Assembly (NCBI GenBank): GCA_932521035.1
Contig: OW051493.1
Coordinates: 8,804,001-8,868,000, forward strand
Length of the DNA stretch: 64,000 nucleotides
DNA from: Oscheius dolichura
Lineage: Eukaryota; Nematoda; Chromadorea; Rhabditida; Rhabditidae
Reading direction: 5' to 3'
In this document: positions 1 through 9,740 of the stretch, in pieces
Numbering within the stretch: position 1 is the stretch's first letter
How the letters are laid out: every line of letters begins with the position of its first letter
Program-made: the position numbers and the translations under genes
The notes under the pieces: generated by a model
Seen by the model: the letters and a program-made list of their open reading frames with translations, nothing else
Database searches by the model: none
What the model was told of the DNA's origin: nothing

Positions 1-331
1 TAAGGCCTTAAACTTTAATATAAACTAATATTGAGTGGTACAGACCTTTAAAAATGCAAATGCAGCGGTAATGAAAGCGGAGTACCCGATGAGGATGCCC
101 AAATTAAATGACCCGGATAATATCATACCCAATACAAGGGGCAGAGTAAATAAAGCAAGCCAGAGATAAAGATGTACGGTATTGCAGAAGATACTGTGTG
201 CTGGTTCATAATACCTGGAGAATTTATATTTTAATTTTAAAGAAAAAAGAGGAAGAGACTCACCATCCACCTGTAAGCGATGCCCATATCCCTTGGCGGA
301 GAATTTCCGCTATATGAGTTGTTATTGTCAT
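1..331 (-). CDS. Pecanex-family protein, N-terminal exons (runs off the left edge)
   Basis: Two exons on the minus strand are visible: 331-264 (22 codons plus 2 bases, donor GTGAGT) and 214-46 (donor GTCTGT). Joined, they begin MTITTHIAEILRQGIWASL, followed by TGGW and YYEP. The 'ILRQGxWASLTGGW(Y/F)xP' start followed by an 'FCNTxHLYLWL' membrane segment is the hallmark of the pecanex N-terminus, a very large multipass membrane protein linked to Notch-pathway function in the ER of flies. The second exon holds two hydrophobic segments. The rest of the gene lies left of the window. The reading frame closes across the intron with correct phase and AG/GT borders, so I am confident of family and start. 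Confidence 0.85.
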
Positions 332-1609
332 ATTATATACATATTTTTATGTGTGGAATATACCTGGAAATCCATATTAAGCCAAAAAATTCCATGAGAA
401 AGAGATTTTTAATGAAAGTGGGTGAAAATAGGCGAAATTCCCGAAAATGAAGGGAAATTTCCCTCCTGGCGGCGATTTTTAAATTTTTCCTTTAAATTAT
501 AGTTGTAAAAGATGTTATTCACACTATATGCATAGTTTAATGTGGAATATTCCGAAAGTTTTTTTATCAAATCTTAAAAATCCAAAAAGAGCGCGAAATA
601 TAGAGAAATCTTCGAAATTAGAAGGATTTCCCCCTTCCTGGCGGCCGCTATTACTTTGTTTTTCGCTTATCTTTACAATTTTTCGGTTTTGTAGCTTGAA
701 ATATACATGAATACGCTATTTAGATCCTAAAAAGAAAATATGAAAAGAATTTTGGAGAGAAAAAGCCGAAATTCGAGCGAGTTAGAAGGAAATCTTTGCC
801 CTGACGACCCATTTCCCCCATTTCCCTTCAGATTAATGAAAAAGAGCCATAGAAAGTGATAAACAGATAAAATGAAAGAGTTGATTGGCGTTTTGCCTGC
901 TGTTTACAGCCTGCCCGCTGTTTACGCGGGCCCCTGCATATCAATGAGAGGCTGCGCATTTCGCTTCTCTCCTTTTTTTCATTTGTTCTGCTGACGTTTG
1001 CCTATAGGGCGTTTCATTTCTTTTGAAATAGGATTCTTTCCCACTCGAGAATCTACTAGAATTGGCTAAAATTATTTAAATAGCCGCGGCTGGAAGGGCG
1101 GGATTTTGTCATCCTACGCTATCCCTCAATTTTGGGGGAAAGTCGCCGTTCCGGCGGTCTTATCTGATTTTAGGACTCTCTTTTCTAGCTTTTATGTTAG
1201 GTACCGGATTCTTAGTTTAATAAGACCGTATTTAATTAAGACATATTAAAAATACGGAAGGTAGAAGCCTCTAAACCGGGAAAATGATGCAATGTTCCCA
1301 TTTTGTTTGTCCGGGTACAAAGATAAGGCTCCTGGAACAAATTTTACTGAGATATCACCTCAATTTCTTCCTAATTCCTTACGAAATCATCTAAAATTAA
1401 ATATTCTATACTTTTCCCTCCTTAAAATTCCATTTTTATGTGAGAAATTCGGGAATTTAATCGGCGGACGCGGGAAAAGGGCACGATTTCGGCCCATCGC
1501 TTCAAAAACCATCTCCTTACAGGCTATTGATTGATTTTCTCAAATTTTACGCTTTATATAGATTTAGCGTTATTTCAGTCTATTATTTTAAGGTGATAAG
1601 GAGAAGAAG
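332..1609. other. Intergenic region between pecanex and SGT
   Basis: The two flanking genes are divergent, so this 1.3-kb gap should hold both promoters. I see no coding exon; the open frame at about 1292-1534 has low-complexity content and no splice partner. Positions 430-840 carry a diverged tandem motif, roughly GAAATTTCCCTCCTGGCGGC, seen about three times. No convincing RNA gene was found. Confidence 0.5.
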
Positions 1610-4011
1610 ATGTCGACCCCAACTGCTCCCCCTCCAGTGGTTTCGTCTAGCAATGAACAGAACATGGTAGTCTCCTTCATCCAATTCATCCGGCAGAAGG
1701 TGTCCACCCAGCAGTGCACTCCCGATCAAATTGAGACTCTCGAAGGTCCGTTACCCTCATTTTTAGCCTACCATACCCTTTTTTAGTCGCTGTCCAGTGC
1801 CTCGAGTCCGCCTTCGGTCTGACCGATGCCAACTACGCCTTCCAGCCGTCCAAGAGCCTCTTGGATATCTTCAACCAAGCCGAAGGACTGCCCCAGGTAC
1901 TGCAGTGGTCTAATTCATTAGTGGAGATTATTTTTAGGGTGAGAACCATCTCCCAACCCCGACGGAGGCCGACACAGCCCAGGCTAACAAGCTCAAAGAG
2001 GAGGGAAACGATCTCATGAAGACGTCGCAATTCGACGCGGCTGTACAGAAATACAACGAGGCTATCAAGCTCAACAGGGATCCCGTTTACTTCTGTAACC
2101 GGTTAGTCCTTTAAAAATAGGCTTTTCTCTTCCCAAGGCCCTTGGTCCAAGGGCTGTGTATTCGAAATAGCCACGGTCTTATGGAAATATTTGGCTTGGA
2201 GTGAAAACGTACAGCAAGCTACGATATGTTTATTTTGTTCTACCAGTTATTGTTTGTTGGAAGAGGGGGGAAGGAAGCCGGCCTCGCGCTTGCCGTAGTA
2301 CCCATAGTAAGGAGAGTCGTATCCGTATCCGTAGGAGCCGTAGTAAGAAGAATAGGGATAGCCGTATCCATAGCCGTACCACTGAAATGAGTGCTCTCGC
2401 CTGACTGGGCCGACCCTACCTGAGCCTCGGCCACCAGGGCACAGAAGGCGAACAGAGCCAGGAGGAGGAGAGCAGAGGGGGAGGCCATCGGGGGAGGAGG
2501 ATACTTCTTGCTCCCAGCTGGGGGCATTTATACTCCGGGGAGGAAGTTTGCTCAGGCTGACGTGGGAATAAACTGGATGACGGGAGAGGGAGAAAAAATG
2601 AAGGAGAGACGATTTTTGATGGGTTGGAGAGGGACAGGTAAACTCGTCCATTTGCTCGCCGTTCAAAACTGTCAATCGGGTCAAAAATAATGACAGAACT
2701 GTCTAACTGTGGCTATTTCTAATTTCCCTCTTTTCAGGGCTGCTGCCTACTGCCGTTTGGAGCAATACGACCTGGCTATCCAAGATTGCCGCACCGCTCT
2801 GGCCCTTGACGCCAACTACAGTAAGGCCTACGGCCGTATGGGGTGCGTCCCCCCTCAATAGATTTAAAACCCCGCCTCCTCTTCTAGATTGGCCCTCTCT
2901 TGCCAAAACCGTTACGAACAGGCAGTCGAAGCCTACAAGCGAGCCCTGGAACTAGAGCCCAATCAGGAGAGCTACAAGAACAACCTAAAGATCGCTGAGG
3001 ATAAGGTCAGGGAGCTGAACCAGGCTCGCGGTGACGGAGCACCCAACCCATTCGCCAGCCTCTTCGGTGGAGCAGCTCCCGGCGCCGCTCCTGGTGGAAT
3101 GCCCGACTTCGCTTCCATGTTGAGCAGCCCACAGATGATGCAAATGGCACAGTCGCTGATGACCGATCCCAATATTCAAAATATGATGGGACAGATGATG
3201 AGCACCGAAGGAGGCGGATTCGGAAACTTTATTCAAATGGGACAACAGGTAAGAGAAGCAGCCTTTCTTTTGGGGGCCTTTTTTGGGGGCACTAGTTGCT
3301 TTTCTCATTGTATCGATCTTTTCGGGAGCCAAAGACGGCCCAATTTGGGAAAACACCAAAAAAGGTCTGTCGCGACTCATAAAATGACCGTCAATGGGGC
3401 TTTCCGCGGGCTGGACTACATTTAGGAAACGGAGAACCTAGGCACTAGGCGAAATTACAGTAATCCTCGGAAACTAGGAATCCCTTACAGAATGGGGGAT
3501 TGGAGGGGAGGTTCTAATTTTCTCCGCTCTCCCCACTATTCAAAAGATTACGACAGCAATATACTTGAAAACGAGTAGATTTCAAAACAAAGACCGGAAT
3601 TGGTCAATGAAACTCATCACCTTCGGCTGCAATCGTTGTGGGACCAGTGGAAAACGATCTGATTGTCCGGTACGTATAAATTATGGAACCTACGGGTTCT
3701 GCCCAGATTCGGAAGCAATTTCTCTTTGTCAGGGGGTTTATTCCTTTATAACACATGCATTTCCCTTCGGAACCATTTTCCGAGCCTCCAAATCCGTAAA
3801 ATTAGATTTACCATCCCGAAATAAGACTAGTTCTCGCGTTTTCAGCTAGCAGCCCAAATGCAGAACAGCAATCCTGAACTGGTGGAACAACTTCGACAAC
3901 AGTTTGAAGGCCACGGTCCTAGTGAGTTTCCCTCTCCTTTTCTCTCCATTTTCGCCACTTTCAGACCAGGAAGACGGCCAAAATCCCCCTCAGAATCCTC
4001 CTCCTCAATAA
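1610..4011 (+). CDS. sgt-1: SGT / small glutamine-rich TPR co-chaperone, intact copy
   Basis: Seven exons: 1610-1745, 1787-1896, 1938-2101, 2738-2842, 2888-3248, 3846-3921, 3965-4011, all with GT/AG borders and matching phases, giving about 331 residues, the usual SGT length. Order of parts: N-terminal dimerisation region ('[11 protein letters not shown]'), three TPR units starting '[13 protein letters not shown]' and ending near '[15 protein letters not shown]', then the Gly/Ala/Met-rich region with '[11 protein letters not shown]'-like NNP repeats and a Gln/Pro-rich end. SGT binds Hsp70/Hsp90 C-termini and BAG6/GET components to sort tail-anchored membrane proteins in the cytosol. Intron 3 (2102-2737) encloses a complete YG-peptide gene on the other strand. 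A truncated inverted copy lies at 50.0-51.3 kb. Confidence 0.93.
2247..2488 (-). CDS. YG-rich secreted peptide gene, copy YG1 (nested in SGT intron 3)
   Basis: Exon 1 is 2488-2420 (23 codons, a signal peptide [13 protein letters not shown].. ending VAEAQ). After a 38-bp intron, exon 2 is 2381-2247. The mature part begins [17 protein letters not shown] and contains YYGKREAGF: a Gly followed by Lys-Arg, the classic amidation plus dibasic cleavage signal. Total 67 residues. Composition and size resemble nematode neuropeptide-like/antimicrobial YGGW peptides (nlp-29/cnc type), but no single ortholog is claimed. Its tail (..LPPSSNKQ) differs from the other copies. It reads against SGT and carries its own promoter (TATA at about 2530), so it is a self-contained gene inserted in the intron. 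One of seven copies in the window. Confidence 0.85.
2489..2706 (-). promoter_or_regulatory. YG-type promoter (YG1)
   Basis: About 220 bp upstream of YG1 is nearly identical upstream of YG2, YG6 and YG7. It holds a TATA box (TATAAATG read on the minus strand, about 2527-2534), an AGTTTATTC block, a GAGTTTACC block and two GACAGTT motifs bracketing 'GACCCGATT'. It abuts SGT exon 4, so the SGT acceptor region and the YG1 distal promoter touch. Confidence 0.6.
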
Positions 4012-4347
4012 GTTCTCTCTCCCTCTCCCGTCCGCCCCTCTCCAACCCCTGAGCTCTCTACTTTGTGATCCTTGTTAGAAATATCCCCCCTCTCCCTCCA
4101 TTTTGTTTTACTTATTGTCACCTGGAAAGCTTTTCACCCCGCGGTTCCCGCCACGATCCCCCATTGCCTTGTTAATTCCGAAACCCTTGTTTTTTCCGAC
4201 GTTAAAAAGGTTTTATAAAAATCAGAATAAGAATAAGAATAAATTATCCGAATGTGTTTTATTCTACACCAGTTTAAAATATATATTTTGCACAAAAGAA
4301 TCCTTTAAAAAGAGGAGGATTAGACTAATGCGGCCGGAACTTCGAGC

Positions 4348-5996
4348 TCATCGAGCCGTGTCCCGCTTGAGGGGTAGCAGCTCTTCTTTTTCCTCTCCCA
4401 GACGTTTCTGCTGCTCTTCAGAGTCCGCATATTGGAATGTAGTGTCTTCTTGAAATGTCCTGACATAGGGAGCGTGGTGGGACTGGTAATCTGGAAAAGG
4501 ACGAGCTAGTCTTGGGATTTTATTGGTTGCTCAAGTAGAACTAGGAAGGAAACCGAATAAGGACTCTTAGAATTATCAACAAGGTCAATTCTAAATTTAT
4601 GGGTCCTACGTGGAGCTGGCCACTCCGTTGGTCTCCCTAGACCGTCCTAGACAGTTCTAAGAGCCTGCGAAGGCCTTCCCAACCCATTTTCCCGTAAAAT
4701 AAGTATTAGTGGAGCAGACCAATGCAGACCAACTATTAGTGGAGCAGACCAATGTAGGAACGCCTGCCAACATTCCCTGGCCCAGTATTTCATTCCAAAA
4801 GAGTTCTAGACTCTTCTCTGTGTCCATTTCTCAACAAAATAAGCCGGAAAGGGATTCTATACCATCTGCAGATTGTCAAGAATTGCTTTTCGCTGTTTTT
4901 GCGGGTTTGGAGAGCAATAAATCTTCCGTAGTGCCCGGGGCGACGAGCCATTTCAGCCATATTTTTCTTTTAGAGTGAAAAAGGACCGCAGAAAGTCAAC
5001 GCGTGGTTAGTTTTTGTCAATATAAAGTTGTCTATGCGATTTAAATGGGCGATGCCTGGTCATGAGACAATTATGGTGGGGTTCAGTCAAAAAGCCCACG
5101 AAATCCTGGATTTTGGAAAACAAAAAACGGCCCGGAGCCGGAAGTACTGTGGCCAAATCTTCGGAAAACAGTCTAAAATAAACTGACGTCTTTTTTTCTC
5201 CCATTTGGCTCTGGTGTCCACCGGATGATCGTAGAAGCACAGCGGCATCAGGCCAATCAACGATCCCAGCAACATTCCGAGGGCTTTTGCCGCCCGTTGA
5301 ACATATCCAACTTCGGGATTATGTAGCTGTTCCGCTGACAGCACCGGCCGTCGAATATTCATCTTATCCAAGACTTTTTCAAAATGCAGAGCAAAATTCA
5401 ACAGGCCCACATTGGCCACGACGTTGGCCAAGCCGGCACCCGTCATTATTGTCAGCCCGGCATTGTCACCCAAGAAATGTCTGAATATTTCGAATTAGCG
5501 GAGTATAAAAGGCCGGGTTACTGTAGATATTCTGATAAGAAGATGAGATTGACCGAGTGGATGACGCCGACGAAGAAATGGGACACGAAGTAGACATACC
5601 ACAGGGAGAGTAGGTCGTCATGGTGGACTTCTGCCTGGCCGAGGCGCTTATGCTCATTGTATTGATCAGCCACTGAAATAGAAACACAATGAAAATAATA
5701 ATTTTTACATAAAAATACGGTATTTGAGACGATCCTGACGTTGCTTCAGGCATAAAAAACTATAAAAGAGTACGTACTGATTTTCCTCAGCGCGTCAAAG
5801 ACGAGCTTCTTCTCGGCATGATCCAATGCCTCGGCCACTAGACGACCCTCTTTATTATCTCGTATTCCATAGGGCAGAACAGCTTTGTTCAAAATTTTAT
5901 GGGAGCTTCTACCCTCGGGAGTGGGTAGAATCCCTCCTCCGCCGGTGGTTGTTGTAGCCGGCCGCCGCCGGAGCTGACACAACGGCAGCTTGGAAA
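4348..5996 (-). CDS. TMEM65-like membrane protein (left copy)
   Basis: Exons on the minus strand: about 5996-5778, 5672-5522, 5480-5188, 4490-4348; phases agree at each junction. The core reads GDNAGLTIMTGAGLANVVA, then a second membrane segment LGMLLGSLIGLMPLCFYD. This matches the TMEM65 pattern of an 'FxDNAxMIxAG' segment, a loop with 'LSAEQ' and a last helix. TMEM65 is an inner mitochondrial/intercalated-disc membrane protein implicated in mitochondrial sodium-calcium handling. The first exon is Arg/Gly/Thr rich, fitting a mitochondrial presequence, but it has no ATG in frame, so a further 5' exon or a TTG start is needed and the 5' end is unresolved. The last exon (AEEQ/KRLEEEKEELLPL-type helix) is joined over a 697-bp intron and is the least certain part. 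Confidence 0.72.
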
Positions 5997-6547
5997 GAAG
6001 ACCTCTAGAACGTGTCAGAGGTTATAGAGAAGTGGGGGTGAACCGACTTTAGTGGCGAAATTGTGAAAGAATGGCCGGAAAATGACAATTTTTGACTGAT
6101 CTTTTTCCTAGGTTACAACTTACAAGGTAACCCTTCTTCTTCTCTACTAACTACATTCCGTCCGGAAATTACAGGGGCACTCAAAGATCGCTTCTAGTGG
6201 GCAGGTTCTTCAAATCTACGCTAGGCATCCATGATTTATCAGCAGAAGTAAAAAAATTGCTTCTAGTGGACTTAGGAAATCACTTCGAGTAGGCCGAATC
6301 CTCTTCCTATCCACCGCACAGGGTTCTTCCTGAATTATGAGAACAAAAACCATTCGGAACAACATAACAAAGCCGTCCATCAGGAATCAATCCCTCTCCT
6401 CGGCCAGCTCTTTTTTGCAGGTAAGGAGTCAGGCGGCACTCCTCTTTTATTGTTCGCAGCTGCTCCGGCAAGAACTCAAAAGCCTCAATGTTGCGAATTC
6501 CTCCTTTCTTCTTTTCTTCTCTCCCCCTACAGTAACCCATTTCTAGG
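5997..6547. promoter_or_regulatory. Shared upstream region of TMEM65 and insulin A
   Basis: Divergent genes flank this gap. The half next to insulin A (6330-6547) is homologous, in inverted orientation, to the region upstream of insulin B (about 7745-7910): both contain a GCCGCCTGACTCC-like stretch, GGCTTTGTTATTG/TTGTT and a GGTTACTGTAG motif just before the ATG. Insulins A and B therefore share a duplicated promoter. The rest shows only a repeated CTTCTAGTGG motif. Confidence 0.5.
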
Positions 6548-6973
6548 ATGTCCTCCCCCAAGCTGATCTTCCTCTGCCTTTTGCTCTGCTCCGCGGCCTG
6601 GTCTCTCTCTCTTCCCCAGAGAGCCTGTACCAGAGGGTGTCGGCTTATATTGCTCCATGAAATCGGCAAAATTTGCCCAAAGTATGTTCAAAAAGTATAA
6701 GAAAAAATCAAGGTTTAGGTACTGCTCAGATGATTGGAGCAGAGAAGTGGAGCCGTATGAAGAGGAGCCGTATTTCCGTAGACTTCGGTACATCCCAGTC
6801 CACCTACTGATATGCAAAGACCCTTATATGGCCTGTTCTTGTTGTCCTTGGTACTCGGTAGATGATTGAAACATCGTGTCAGTGAAGACGCATTTCTGAT
6901 TTTCCAACTTCAGGGAAACTGCTGCCAACTGAAATGCAAAGACGCTTTTATCGCCTGTTTATGTTGTCCTTGA
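6548..6973 (+). CDS. Insulin-like peptide A (left copy)
   Basis: Exon 1, 6548-6694, encodes a signal peptide (MSSPKLIFLCLLLCSAAWS) and a B chain with C-x3-C-x11-C (RACTRGCRLILLHEIGKIC). Exon 2, 6914-6973, encodes the A chain GNCCQLKCKDAFIACLCCP, matching the insulin A-chain rule CC-x3-C-x8-C plus extra cysteines. The intron is phase 0 with GTATAAG/TTCAG borders, the position typical of insulin genes between B and A chains. The extra Cys in both chains suggests a fourth disulphide, as in several nematode insulins. About 68 residues, secreted, presumed ligand or antagonist of a DAF-2-type receptor. Insulin B is convergent downstream. Start chosen as the only ATG before the signal peptide. Confidence 0.88.
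6798..6869 (+). pseudogene. Degenerate duplicate of the insulin A A-chain exon
   Basis: Inside the insulin A intron, about 70 bp before the used A-chain exon, lies a second A-chain-like stretch: xxLLICKDPYMACSCCPW against the real CCQLKCKDAFIACLCCP. The invariant CC pair has become Val-His and no good acceptor precedes it. The same relic is present in the right arm (about 46905-46976), so it predates the duplication. Confidence 0.6.
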
Positions 6974-7443
6974 AAGGGATAAAATGCTTCTATAGTATAT
7001 TTCCCTATGATCTACAGATCCATATAAGAATAAAAGAAAAGCAAGGATTTATTCAAGTGTACTGTGAAATATGGGCGGCAGGCCGCTTCTGGCCCTCCAA
7101 TCCTAACAACAGAATGTCTCCAAAACCCCATCTCTGCATCCATAGTTACAGCACTGCTCTGGGATTGAAACTCTAAATGAGAACAATAGTCAGCTTTAAA
7201 ACTGAATATCTTCTACCTCTTCTTTGTGACTGGATCTTCTTCTGGCCCGAGGGGAACGAGCTTGGAAATTACCCGTCACAAAGGTTCATAAGTTTCCTGG
7301 TCAGCTGAAATCCGCAGAGCCTTTCATTCATTTGCGGCATAGCGGAAAGTTCTGCCCTCATTTTTCTAGAGGATTTACTGGAAAAACCCTGATCGATACG
7401 AAACTAATTCGAATTTTTATTCAATGCGACAGCCAAAGTCCGT

Positions 7444-7744
7444 CTAGCCTGATTTGTGGCAGCGCTGGCAGGCACTGGCCAGAATCTCAGGATTGCAACC
7501 TCTCATGCAGCAGACTTCGGTCAGGTTGATATCATCAAGTGACATTCTTGCTAGAGGATCGACCGGGCAGTTACTGAATTCAGTTTTATACTTCAAAGTA
7601 TAGGAATAGTTACGTCTCGGAGCAGATTTTCTGAAGAACTGTGAACAATCGATGCCCGCACAACCTGATTTTGCCGGTTTGGGGCATAGTCCAGGCGGTG
7701 GAGCAGAGCAAAAGGCAGAGGAAGATCAGCTTGGGCGAGGACAT
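7444..7744 (-). CDS. Insulin-like peptide B (left copy, intact)
   Basis: Exon 1, 7744-7614, encodes the same signal peptide start as insulin A (MSSPKLIFLCLLLCSTAW) and B chain LCGHRLFTVLQKIC. Exon 2, 7573-7444, supplies a linker (NCPVDPLARMSLDD) and A chain VCCMRGCNPEILASACQRC, again CC-x3-C-x8-C. The codon split by the intron (AC|T) keeps the frame. 86 residues. The gene is convergent with insulin A and divergent from insulin C. Signal peptide and promoter similarity to A show A and B arose by inverted duplication. The right-arm copy has a frameshift, so this may be the only working copy. Confidence 0.88.
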
Positions 7745-8476
7745 CCTAGAAATGGGTTACTGTAGAAAGGAGAATTTTCGCAAGATTAAAGAGAAAAATG
7801 TCTTATTTCCTGAGCAGAAAGGAACATTTAACGAGAATAACCGCCTGACTCCTGGCTGTAATAAGAGCTATAGTGTGATCCATGATGGATAGCTTTGTTA
7901 TTGTCTGTCCCAAAAGTTCCTTTTCCTCTTTTCTCTAACCTCCTTCGGTTTAATTTCCGGGTCTATCAGCCATGATATCAAAAAGCCACGGGGTCTGCTG
8001 GTTGGAATGTGGCTCAGGGAAGGAGCCGTAATTCCTCATGGTGTCGTTAAACTGGGCCATTTCTCATACTTTTTCAGCCTGGGAGACCATGCGATCTAAC
8101 TGCTTTACACCGTTTGTGGGCTAGGTTTTACTTGAGGTCCGGACCAGCCAGATCATTTCAGTCCGGATGGGGCTGAGACGAGGCGCTCCTGGACGCTCCT
8201 TGACTGAGCTTTCCTCAGTCCTCTACCAGTCTCTGGGGAACTCTTTCAGCCTATTTTTCATAGTAGATATGGTTTACGGTAGCTCTTTAGCCAAAAAATT
8301 CCACTTGGAACCCTTCCAGAGGCTTCCCAAATCCCTATGAAGGGCTGTCCAGCATGTAGATCCTTCCACTTTTACAGCGTATTTTTGTTTGGATTTCTGT
8401 ACTTATTCCGGAGCCATCTCCTTCCCTTTTCCTCGATCTAATCAAAAAATAGTCAATTTAGCTCCCCCTGGCCGCC
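7745..8476. promoter_or_regulatory. Divergent promoter region between insulins B and C
   Basis: This 0.73-kb gap separates two oppositely directed insulin genes and must carry both promoters. The insulin B side shares blocks with the insulin A upstream region. The middle holds a palindromic-looking GGAGCGTCC/GGCGCTCCTGG region at 8185-8205. No exon was recognised. The same region in the right arm is 45272-46023. Confidence 0.5.
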
Positions 8477-8744
8477 ATGAAGTCCCTGGTGGTCTTCCTC
8501 CTCCTGATCGTCTGCGCCTCGGCCTTTTTTGCCGACGGCCGCCCTCAGAAACTATGTGGCCGGCTAGTTGAGCGAGGTCTGCTCCGCTTCTGCAAAGGGT
8601 AGACTTCTTATTTCACCAGACCCTAATAAGAGGAATTTTAGCTGCGCCTCCATCCCGGAGAGACACCTTGAAACCATGAAGGTTAGCTGCTGTACAAGGA
8701 ATTGCTCCATTGAAGATTTTCTCCCATTCTGCTGCTACCATTAG
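8477..8744 (+). CDS. Insulin-like peptide C (left copy)
   Basis: Exon 1, 8477-8598, encodes signal peptide MKSLVVFLLLIVCASAFF and B chain KLCGRLVERGLLRFC, strikingly close to the vertebrate pattern 'LCGxxLVE'. A 43-bp intron follows. Exon 2, 8642-8744, encodes a short linker and A chain VSCCTRNCSIEDFLPFCCYH, fitting CC-x3-C-x8-C with an extra terminal Cys. 74 residues; phase 2 junction verified. The start sits in GCCGCCATG. Secreted insulin-like ligand by family. Insulin D in the right arm is its diverged paralogue. A poly(A) signal AATAAAG follows at about 8781. Confidence 0.9.
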
Positions 8745-8822
8745 ATTAAAATAGGGGCGATTATTCTATTCTAGATGGGAAATAAAGCTTTCTTAATATA
8801 TTAGCCGTTTTCCTTGGCTTAG

Positions 8823-9106
8823 GCCGCCACTCGCTCTGTCTAGAAGTGGCCCCCGTCACCCGGCTGGAGATTATCCTGATCGTCATTTGTGGTATTCCTG
8901 TTAATTTCTACCCACTAATCTATTAAATTCCAGTTCTAGAGGTCGTGTTCCTCCTCGTCCAGGTCGTCTTGATTACCATCCAAGCGGCGAAAATCCACAA
9001 AATGGTGAAAAGATTTGAAGACGAGAAGACGGCCATCCTGGAGCGGCAGAAGAACGGAACCCGGGTGGTTGTGCCCCTTCTCCGGCAGAGAAAACAGATA
9101 GATTGA
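8823..9106 (+). pseudogene. Small single-pass membrane protein X, 5'-truncated left copy
   Basis: From position about 8823 the sequence matches the complete gene X at 51816-52106 (minus strand), but the first codons including the ATG are absent. Upstream the sequence is instead the insulin C 3' flank, and no in-frame ATG exists before a stop. The rest is intact: intron GTATTCCTG..CCAG at about 8890-8932, membrane segment LEVVFLLVQVVLITIQ, basic tail ending VPLLRQRKQID, stop 9104-9106. The break is at GGCTTA/GCCGCC. It may still be transcribed by read-through from insulin C, but as a protein gene it looks broken. Confidence 0.7.
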
Positions 9107-9152
9107 TATCGAGAGGAAAAAAGACACAAATAAATGAGTATTCAGCTTTATT

Positions 9153-9400
9153 TTATTGGTGATTGTTGGAAGAGGAGGAGGGAAGGAAGCCGGCCTCGCG
9201 CTTGCCGTAGTACCCATAGTAAGGAGAGTCGTATCCGTATCCATAGGAGCCGTAGTAAGAAGAATAGGGATAGCCGTATCCATAGCCGTACCACTGAAAT
9301 GAGTGCTCTCGCCTGACTGGGCCGACCCTACCTGAGCCTCGGCCACCAGGGCACAGAAGGCGAACAGAGCCAGGAGGAGGAGAGCAGAGGGGGAGGCCAT
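9153..9400 (-). CDS. YG-rich secreted peptide gene, copy YG2
   Basis: Exon 1 9400-9332 and exon 2 9293-9153 flank the same 38-bp intron as the other copies. 69 residues: signal peptide ending VAEAQ, then [33 protein letters not shown] and a Ser/Asn tail (SSSSNNHQ). The GKR site predicts a C-terminally amidated YG peptide. A poly(A) signal AATAAA overlaps the stop. Convergent with X on the left; divergent from the kinase on the right, with the 340 bp between them acting for both. Confidence 0.85.
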
Positions 9401-9740
9401 CGGGGGAGGAGGATACTTCTTGCTCCCAGCTGGGGGCATTTATACTCCGGGGAGGAAGTTTGCTCAGGCTGACGTGGGAATAAACTGGATGACGGGAGAG
9501 GGAGAAAAAATGAAGGAGAGACGATTTTTGATGGGTTGGAGAGGGACAGGTAAACTCGTCCATTTGCTCGCGGTTCAAAACTGTCAATCGGATCAGAAAT
9601 AATGACAGAACTGTCTAACTGTGGCTGTCTTTCGGGTACAAATTAGGAAAACAGGTAGTAAAAAGGATTACGGGCTTAAAATGAATTGACCATCTTTCCA
9701 AATCCCCTTCCTTCATTTCTCTGCTCTGCCCGGTCGGGAG
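9401..9740. promoter_or_regulatory. Divergent promoter of YG2 and the CK1-like kinase
   Basis: The first 220 bp repeat the YG1-type promoter (TATA at about 9440-9446 on the minus strand, GTTTACC block, two GACAGTT motifs). The remaining 120 bp lead to the kinase ATG and contain no TATA. Confidence 0.5.

Noticed and set aside
1292..1534. 80-codon open frame upstream of SGT
   Set aside because: Lies in an intergenic promoter region, composition typical of random AT-rich frame, no splice or start context and no family resemblance.
2985..3380. Long open frame antisense to SGT exon 5
   Set aside because: Shadow of the SGT coding exon; the sense frame is fully explained by the TPR and Gly/Met-rich regions.
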